A stretch of DNA of 64,000 nucleotides from Bradyrhizobium zhanjiangense (GTDB lineage: Bacteria > Pseudomonadota > Alphaproteobacteria > Rhizobiales > Xanthobacteraceae): assembly GCF_004114935.1 (NCBI RefSeq), contig NZ_CP022221.1, positions 7,523,001-7,587,000 of the forward strand, written 5' to 3'. The position numbers were made by a program, and so were the translations under genes. Of this stretch, positions 38,434 to 48,000 are shown in pieces. The notes under the pieces were generated by a model. That model saw nothing but the letters and a program-made list of their open reading frames with translations. It did not search any database and was not told where the DNA came from. Within the stretch, counting starts at the first letter, position 1. Each line of letters begins with the position of its first letter.

Positions 38434-38707
38434 AGCTAACATCGGTCAACCGAGATCCGCTGTGCAACTGCCCCGCAAGTGAGGATGCACAGAGATCCGG
38501 GCAGCGACGAATGCACGAATCTGCGCAAGCGGCTGCGGTCCGCAACTCTACGTCAGCATGGCCGGAATCGGGTCCGGTGCCAAAGCCGGTATTTTTTGGT
38601 CATTACATCCGTGACGCGCGCGCCGATGCTCTGGGCCTGCTGCTGCTTGCACTAAGCTGAAGGACAAGCTTGGCAGCGGTTACCTCTCTGATCGGGACTT
38701 AGGTCAA

Positions 38708-38923
38708 CTAACCTTCGGATGTGCCTCGGAGCGCAATTTGAACAGCCTTGCGAATTCGCTCACTTTGGCTGGGGGCGATGCCATCCAAGTGGTAAATCCG
38801 GCATAGCAGGCCGTTGATGCGCCTTACGATAACGCGGTTACTGGAATGTCGGTTGCGCGCGCGCACCAACTGACGCCGCACCTCGATCAGGTCAAGGCGA
38901 CGAAACGCTCTTGATCGTACCAT
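38708..38923 (-). CDS. Small Arg-rich hypothetical protein
   Basis: A 71-residue basic protein from the ATG at 38923, with GGAAGG about ten bases upstream. The core RRLDLIEVRRQLVRARNRHS followed by RVIVRRINGLLCRIYHLDGI is predicted helical and could bind nucleic acid, but no family is recognised. The frame continues to 39091; the longer start would run through the operator-like palindrome at 39042. It diverges from the rightward giant gene. Confidence 0.45.
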   Translation of the reverse strand: MVRSRAFRRLDLIEVRRQLVRARNRHSSNRVIVRRINGLLCRIYHLDGIAPSQSERIRKAVQIALRGTSEG

Positions 38924-39041
38924 GTGAGTTGGACCTTCCGCACGGGTGCCAACGCTCTCGTTTGATTCCGGGGTCGAACGATCATGGGCTTCAAACAGAT
39001 TCCGACGCCGACCGCACAATCTGTTTGCAGTTAATTTACGA

Positions 39042-39056
39042 TGTGTTATTAACACA
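39042..39056. promoter_or_regulatory. Perfect palindrome upstream of the rightward giant gene (operator candidate)
   Basis: TGTGTTA-T-TAACACA has perfect 7-base arms around one base. It lies in the AT-rich stretch (39030-39075) between the divergent small gene and the giant gene, 27-39 bases before the possible giant starts. This fits a binding site overlapping the promoter, possibly for the nearby LuxR-type protein. Function is inferred. Confidence 0.45.
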
Positions 39057-39082
39057 AAATTAATTAATTTCAATTTCCGAGT

Positions 39083-42000
39083 GTGGGGCACTATTTGAAT
39101 ACCCCATTAAACCAAAATCTCGATGTTGCCGGATCTGAGGTCGCTTCGGAGTCCTTCAGCTTACCTGAACCTCGCCCAGCCAACGCGCTCATCATTCCTG
39201 ACGCGCATCTCTTGTTCTCGGGTGAATATGCACGTTCGGGCCATGATCTCATCATTTCCGATCCCAACCATCGGATCACGATCCCCAATTACTTTCTCGG
39301 TGAGAAGCGTTCGCCGCTCAGCTCTGCGGACGGCGCACTGCTCGATGCAAGAGTCGTTGAAGCTCTCACCGGCTACCAAACCTTTGCTCAAGCCGGAGGA
39401 AATGCTGCCGCTGGAAAGGTGATTGGCCATGTCGCCACCATAACGGGCAGCGCGAGCATCGTTCGCAACGGCGTTACTATCGAGGCGAATAACGGGGACG
39501 TCGTCTATCAGAACGATATCGTGCAGACTGGAAGCAGCTCTACCCTCGGCCTCGTTCTGATCGACGGCTCAACGTTCAACCTGAGTGCCAACGCTCGCTT
39601 CATGTTGAACGAATTGGGGTATGAGGGGCAGAGTAGTGCGAGCGGTACCTTAGTCAGTCTGACGAGTGGCGCGAACCATTCGCTGTTCACTCTCGTCCAG
39701 GGCGCCGCCAGTTTCGTCGCCGGCCAGGTTGCCAAAACGGGTGACATGCAGGTCGCAACGCCTACCGCCGTGATCGGAATTCGCGGTACAGCCGTCCTTC
39801 TTAACGTCGATGCAGTGGATGGACAGGTCTCGGTTTCCGTTGCTGATCAGCAAGACGGTCAGGTTCATTCCGTACAGGTCTTCAAATGCGTCCCAACGAA
39901 CTTGCTTCAAGGTGTTTGTACCGCGGGGGATCCAATCGGGATAGTTACCAGCGACGGCCCATCGATGACCATCACGCCAACCGCGAATTTCGAGGTGATC
40001 ACCCAAGCCGTCAGTAAGAGCCCAGGCCAGGTTGCGCAGGAATTCAACGCCTTTCAGCAGGTGTTAACGACCTACGATATCGGGAAACAGATCGCTCCAG
40101 ACACTCCGGCACCTAGCGACGGCAAGCGAGGAGACGTCGATACAAAATCACTGCAGAAGTTCGCTGGGAGCCCGCCACCATCACCCACCGAGGCTCCGAC
40201 TACCGTTGTTGCGGACGACGTCAAGGGCCAAGCTGGTGGCGGCTCGATCACTCCAACTTTTGCGCCCCTCGCCTCCATCACGGGAGGTTCTGCGTCCGCA
40301 TCGAAACCGCTCGTCCCCACTTTGGATACAACGCAAGTTATCGCCTTGGTTTCGTTGGCGCCTGTAACTATCGCCAATGCAGGTGGCCCAACCAATCAAG
40401 GAGGCCAAACGATCAGCGGAACTGTCGACGCGTCCCTCGTTGGAACGACAGTGACGCTGTACGATACCTACAATGGTGTCACCACACAAATTGGAAAGGT
40501 GACCGTTGGCTCCGGCGGTGTTTGGAGCACGGCAGTCACTCTGGCAGGAGATGGCGACCACAGCATCGTCGCTTTGGACGCTAGCGCCAACGTTAGCACA
40601 AGCGTGCCCGTTGTTTTCACCCTCGACACGACGGCGCCCACCGTCGCCATCACCAGCGCGGGCGGACCGGTGAACCAGGCGAGCCAGACCATCACCGGCA
40701 CGGTGGGCGTGGCCGATGCCGGCGCCACCGTCACCGTCCTGGACGGCACCACCGCAATCGGCACCGCCACCGTGCAGGGCAACGGCAGCTGGAGCAGCAC
40801 GGTCACGCTCAACAACGGCCCGAACTCGCTGACCGCGCGGGTGAGCGATGCGGCCGGCAACACCGCGACCAGCAGCGCGGTGGTCTACACGCTCAGCACC
40901 ACCGGCCCGACCGTGACCGAGGCCCTGGTCGCCGACACCGGCACTTCGGTCACCGATCACGTCACCGCCAACCCGGCGCTGAGCGGCACCGGCCTCGCCA
41001 ACACCGTGGTGCATCTGACGATCGATGGCGTTCTCAGCACCGCCACGGTCACCGCCGATGCGCAAGGCGCCTGGTCGTTTACGCCGAGCGGGCTGGCCGA
41101 CGGACCGCACACCATCGTGGCGAGCCAGACCGACAGCTTCGGCAACACCGGCTCGGCATCGCTGGGCTTCACCCTGGACACGACGGCACCGAGCGGCGGC
41201 ACGCCAGATCTGACGGCGGGCTCGGACAGCGGCAGCTCGGGCACCGACAACATCACCTCGGCGACCTCGCCGAGCTTCACGGTGGCGCTGAGCCCGGCGG
41301 CGGCCATCGGCGATACGGTGCAGCTGTTGCTGGGCGGCTCGCCGCTGGCGCATCCGGTCACGCATGTGATTACGGCCGCCGACGTCACGGCCGGCAGCGT
41401 CAGCCTGACGGTGACTGCCGGTGATCTCGGCGCCGATGGCGCCAAGCAGGTGACGGCACAGTTCAGCGATGCCGCCGGCAACAGTTCGACGACTGCATCG
41501 CTGAGCTTCACCCTGGACACCACGGCGCCCGCGGTCGCGATCACCAGCGCGGGCGGGCCGGTGAACCAGGCCAGCCAGACCATCACCGGCACGGTGGACG
41601 TCGCCGATGCCGGCGCGACCGTCACCATCTTGGACGGCACCACCGCGATCGGCACCGCCATCGTGCAGGGCAACGGCAGCTGGAGCAGCACGGTCACGCT
41701 CAACAACGGCCAAAACTCGCTGACGGCGCGGGTGAGTGATGCGGCCGGCAACACCGCGACCAGCAGCGCGGTGGTCTACACGCTCAGCACCACCGGCCCG
41801 ACCGTGACCGAGACCCTGGTCGCCGACACCGGCACTTCGGCGACTGATCATGTCACCGCCAACCCAGCGCTGAGCGGCACCGGCCTCGCCAACACCGTGG
41901 TGCATCTGACGATCGATGGTGTTCTCAGCACCGCCACGGCGACCACCGATGCGCAAGGCGCCTGGTCGTTTACGCCGAGCGGGCTGGCCGACGGACCGCA

Positions 42001-45000
42001 CACCATCGTGGCGAGCCAGATCGATCCCTTCGGCAACACCGGCTCGGCGTCGCTGAGCTTCACCCTGGACACCACGGCGCCCACCGTCGCGATCACCAGC
42101 GCGGGCGGGCCGGTCAACCAGGCCAGCCAAACCATCACCGGCACGGTCGGCATCGCCGATGCCGGCGCCACTGTCACCATCCTGGACGGCACCACCGCAA
42201 TCGGCACCGCCACCGTGCAAGATAACGGCAGCTGGAGCAGCACGGTCACGCTCAACAACGGGCCGAACTCGCTGACGGCACGGGTGAGCGATGCGGCCGG
42301 CAACACCGCGACCAGCGGTGCGGTGGTCTACACGCTCAGCACCACCGGCCCGACGATGACCGAGGCCCTGGTCGCCGACACCGGCACCTCGGCGACTGAT
42401 CATGTCACCGCCAACCCGGCCGTGAGCGGCACCGGCCTCGCCAACACCGTGGTGCATCTGACGATCGATGGCGTTCTCAGCACCGCCACGGTCACCGCCG
42501 ATGCGCAAGGCGCCTGGTCGTTTACGCCGAGCGGGCTGGCCGACGGACCGCACACCATCGTGGCGAGCCAGACCGACAGCTTCGGCAACACCGGCTCGGC
42601 ATCGCTGGGCTTCACCCTGGACACGACGGCACCGAGCGGCGGCACGCCAGATCTGACGGCGGGCTCGGACAGCGGCAGCTCGGGCACCGACAACATCACC
42701 TCGGCGACCTCGCCGAGCTTCACGGTGGCGCTGAGCCCGGCGGCGGCCATCGGCGATACGGTGCAGCTGTTGCTGGGCGGCTCGCCGCTGGCACATCCGG
42801 TCACGCATGTGATCACGGCCGCCGACGTCACGGCCGGCAGCGTCAGCCTGACGGTGACTGCCGGTGATCTCGGCGCCGATGGCGCCAAGCAGGTGACGGC
42901 ACAGTTCAGCGATGCCGCCGGCAACAGTTCGACGACAGCGTCGCTGAGCTTCACGCTCGACACCACGGCGCCCACCGTCGCGATCACCAGCGCGGGCGGG
43001 CCGGTCAACCAGGCCAGCCAGACCATCACCGGCACGGTCGGCATCGCCGATGCCGGCGCCACCGTCACCATCCTGGACGGCGCCACCGCGATCGGCACCG
43101 CCACCGTGCAGGGCAACGGCAGCTGGAGCAGCACGGTCACGCTCAACAACGGCCCGAACTCGCTGACCGCACGGGTGAGCGATGCGGCCGGCAACACCGC
43201 GACCAGCAGCGCGGTGGTCTACACGCTCAGCACCACCGGCCCGACGGTGACCGAGACCCTGGTCGCCGACACCGGCACCTCGGCGACTGATCATGTCACC
43301 GCCAACCCAGCGCTGAACGGCACCGGCCTCGCCAACACGGCGGTGCACTTCACCATCGACGGCAGCCCGATCGCGGCGACGGTGACCGCCGATGCGCAAG
43401 GTGCCTGGTCGTTTACACCGAGCGGGCTGGCCGATGGACCACACACCATCGTGGCGAGCCAGTCCGACAGCTTCGGCAACACCGGGTCGGCCTCGCTGAG
43501 CTTCACGCTGGACACGACGGCCCCGGGCGGCGGCACGCCAGATCTGACGGCGGGCTCGGACAGCGGCAGCTCGGGCACCGACAACATCACCTCGGCGACC
43601 TCGCCGAGCTTCACGGTGGCGCTGAGCCCGGCGGCGGCCATCGGCGATACGGTGCAGCTGTTGCTGGGCGGCTCGCCGCTGGCGCATCCGGTCACGCATG
43701 TGATTACGGCCGCCGACGTCACGGCCGGCAGCGTCAGCTTGACGGTGACTGCCGGTGATCTCGGCGCCGATGGCGCCAAGCAGGTGACGGCACAGTTCAG
43801 CGATGCCGCCGGCAACAGTTCGACGACTGCATCGCTGAGCTTCACCCTGGACACCACGGCGCCCGCGGTCGCGATCACCAGCGCGGGCGGGCCGGTGAAC
43901 CAGGCCAGCCAGACCATCACCGGCACAGTGGACGTCGCCGATGCCGGCGCGACCGTCACCATCTTGGACGGCACCACCGCGATCGGCACCGCCATCGTGC
44001 AGGGCAACGGCAGCTGGAGCAGCACGGTCACGCTCAACAACGGCCAAAACTCGCTGACGGCGCGGGTGAGTGATGCGGCCGGCAACACCGCGACCAGCAG
44101 CGCGGTGGTCTATTTTGTCGGCGTGCCCGGCGCCATTCTCGGCGACGCTGGCGACAACACCCTGACCGGGACTGCCGGGAACGATGTATTCCAGGGCTTT
44201 GGCGGTAATGACATATTCAACGGCTTGTCGGGTGTTGATCGCGCGGCCTATGTCGACGCGACCGGGGGCATTACCGCCGATCTGACGGCAGGGACCGTGA
44301 CGGGTCCGGGTGTCGGCACCGACACTTTGATCGGTATCGAAGCCATCCAGGGCAGCAACTTTGCCGACCATTACTCGGCGGTCGGCTTCAGCGGCAATTC
44401 CGGGGTCCCTGGTACCCCAATTGGCTTCAACAGTTTCGAAGGCATGGGGGGAGATGACATCATCACCGGCACGGTCAATCCTTCCGGCGAGAGTCTGACT
44501 CGCATTTCCTATGTCAGTGCGACAGCGGCGGTCGTCGTTGATCTAGCCGCGGGAACGGCGAACGGCGATGCATCAGTCGGCAACGACACCTTCACCAACG
44601 TCAACTCGGTCATTGGGTCGGCATTTGGAGACACGCTGCGGGGCAGTGACAATCCGAATGGCACTTTCGAGCAATATGACGGTCGTGCCGGCAACGATCT
44701 GATCGATGGTCGCGGCGGCTACGATTTCGCCATCTATAACAACGACGCCGCCACAGCCACGGGCATAGCCGTCAATCTTGCAACCGGAACCGTCACTGGC
44801 GATGCTACGATCGGAACCGACACGCTGCGTTCAGTGGAAGCCGTCCGCGGCACCAACTTCGCTGATACTTACGATGCCACCGGTTTCAGCGGCACCAGCA
44901 CCAATGCCGGATCGAGCGGCACCTTCAACAATTTTGAAGGCATGGGCGGCAACGATACCATCATCGGAAATGGCAACACCCGAATCCAATATACGCAATC

Positions 45001-48000
45001 AAGCGCCGGCGTGACGGTCGATTTCCTCGCGGGCACTGCGATCGGCGATGCCTCGGTGGGGACCGATACATTCACCGGCGTCAACGCCGTCATTGGCTCG
45101 ATGTTTGCCGACACCTTTTCGGGCAGCGGTGCCAACGAGAACTTCATGGGCCTTGCCGGCGATGATTTTATCGACGGAAAAGGCGGCTTCGACACGGCGC
45201 AATATGCCAACCTCACCTTCACGACGGGTGGGATCAGCGTTCACCTTGCAGCTGGAACGGTGACAGGCGATGCCTCGAGCGGCACCGATACCTTGCGTTC
45301 AATCGAAGCCATTCAGGGCACTAACTTTATCGACACCTATGACGCGATCAATTTCGGCGTCACGGGAGCTATCGATCCCGCTACCGGCCTCCCCTATGCC
45401 AACGTCGGCAACAATGGCACCTTCAATCAATTTGAGGGAATGGGCGGTAACGACATCATCACCGGTAACGGCAACACGCGTCTGATCTACGCCAATGCGA
45501 CCGGTCCGGTGACGATCACTTTCAGTCTCAATGGCTGGACCAGCAGCACCAGCGGCGCGTCGGGGACCGTGACCGGCGATGGGTCCGTAGGCACCGATAC
45601 CTTCTCCGGTGTCGGCTCGGTATCGGGATCGTCATTTGCCGACACCATCACCGGCTCGAACAATCCGAACAACACCTCGGAAGACTTTTCGGGGCGCGCC
45701 GGCAATGACTTCATCGACGGCAAGGGTGGGTTCGACAGAGCCTTCTACAACAACGACGGCACGGCTTCAGGTATTCAAGTCGATCTGGCTTCGGGCGTGG
45801 TGACCGGCGACGCTGCTATCGGAACGGACACCCTTCGATCGGTCGAAGCGATTCGTGGGACCGCCTTCGCCGACACTTATGTCGCAACCAATTTCGGCGC
45901 CTCCGGGCCGAATCTCGGCGATTTCGGTACTTTCAACGAATTTGAGGGGATGGCCGGCAATGACACCATCACGGGCAACGGCAATACCCGCATTGCATTC
46001 TACAATGCCCTGGACGGGGTGACCGTCGATCTCGCCGCAGGCAGCTCCCACGGGACGGCCTCCGGTGACGTCGCAGGCACCGGGATAGACACGTTCACCG
46101 GCGTGAATGCCGTCCGCGGCTCGTCGTTTGCCGACGTCATCCTCGGAGATGCCAATGCCAATACGCTCGACGGCAGGGATGGCAACGACCGGATCGATGG
46201 CCGTGGCGGTGCCGATACCCTGACTGGCGGGAACGGCTCTGACACTTTCGTCTATGCCGATGGCGGCGGAGCAGACACCATCACGGACTTTGACCGCAGC
46301 CAGGGCGACACCATTGATCTGACAGGTTTGTCCGGCATCTTCACGTTCGCAGACGTTCAATCGAAATCGACGTTGAGTGCTGGCAATACCATCATCAATT
46401 TTGGGAGCGGAAATACTCTGACGCTGATGGGTGTGACAAGCCTCCAGCAAAGCGACTTCATCTTTCCGAACGCCACCAACGGCACCTCGGGCTCGGATGT
46501 GCTGCTCGGAACGAGCCAAGCGGATGCAATTTACGGGCTTGCAGGAAATGATCGGCTTCAGGGATTCGGCGGCAACGATCTGCTCGACGGCGGGGCCGAT
46601 TTCGACCGCGCTGTCTACACCGATGCCACGGGCGGAATCTCCGTCAACCTGGCGGCGGGCACGGCATCCGGTCCGGGAGTGGGCACCGACACGCTCGTCG
46701 CGATCGAAGCTGCGATTGGCAGCGATTTCGCGGACACGTTCAATGCGGCCGGCTTCGCGGGAGCCACCGGTATTCCCGGTACACCGGTCGGGTTTAACGA
46801 GTTCGAGGGTCGGGGCGGCAATGACACCATTCTAACTGCCGTGAACCCTTTGGGCGCGGCTCTGACGCGGGTTTCTTATGTGAGCGCCACCGCGGGTGTG
46901 ACTGTCGATATCGCAGCCGGTACGGCGGATGGAGATGGATCCGTTGGTCACGACACGTTTGTCGGCTCCGGCATTATTGCAGTCTGGGGCTCTGCGTTCG
47001 CCGATACCCTTTTCGGAAGCAACAATGGATTCGGCACGATCGAGGTCTTTGCAGGCTTCGCTGGCAACGATGTGATCGACGGCCGCGGCGGCTTCGACCG
47101 TGTCGACTACAATAACGATCCGACCACCACGTCAGGCATCACTGTCAATCTCGCGGCCGGCACCCTGACGGGAGATGCCACGGTTGGTAATGATACACTG
47201 GTGTCGATCGAAGCTGTCCGCGGCACCAATTTTGCCGATACCTACAACGCCTCCGGGTTTGGCAACACCAGCACGAACTCCGGATCATTGGGGACCTTCA
47301 ACGAGTTCACCGGCGAGGGCGGCAACGACATCATCATCGGCAACGGCAACACGCGCATCGGATTCAATAATGCGACCGCGGGCGTTGTGGTGGACATAGC
47401 AGCCGGCACGGCTACCGGGGACTCTTCGGTCGGAAGCGATACGTTTACCGGCGTCAATGCCATCATGGGCACGATGTTCATCGATTCCCTGTCGGGAAGC
47501 AGCACCAACGAGACATTTACCGGACTTGGCGGCAACGACACGATTGACGGTCGCGGCGGCTTTGATACCGCCAGCTATCACAACATCTACCTTTCAACCG
47601 GCAGTGTCACCATTGACATGGCGACCGGCACGGCTACGGGCGATTCCTCGATCGGGGTTGACACGCTGCGCTCGATCGAAGCTATCCAGGGAACCAACCT
47701 TGCCGACACCTATGTGGCAACGGGATACGGCCTCGCAGGCGCTCTTAACGTCGGCAACAACGGCACCTTCAACCAGTTCGAGGGACTTGGTGGTGACGAT
47801 TCGATCACCGGCAACGGCAACACGCGTCTGATCTACACCAATGCGACCGGTCCGGTGACGATCACTTTCGGCCTTAATAGCTGGACCAGCACCACCAGCG
47901 GCGCGTCGGGGACCGTGACCGGCGATGGGTCCGTAGGCACCGACACCTTCTCAGGCGTTGGCTCCGTATCAGGGTCGTCATTTGCCGATACCATCACCGG

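Noticed and set aside
40634-44110. Regular DNA repeats considered as a CRISPR-like or satellite array
   Set aside because: The repeats are hundreds of bases long, in frame, and encode Ig-like domains without spacers.
40181-44371. 1396-residue Arg/Gly/Ala-rich frame on the minus strand
   Set aside because: Its own repeats mirror exactly the Ig-like array of the + strand gene, which has real domains. It has no start context or family match.
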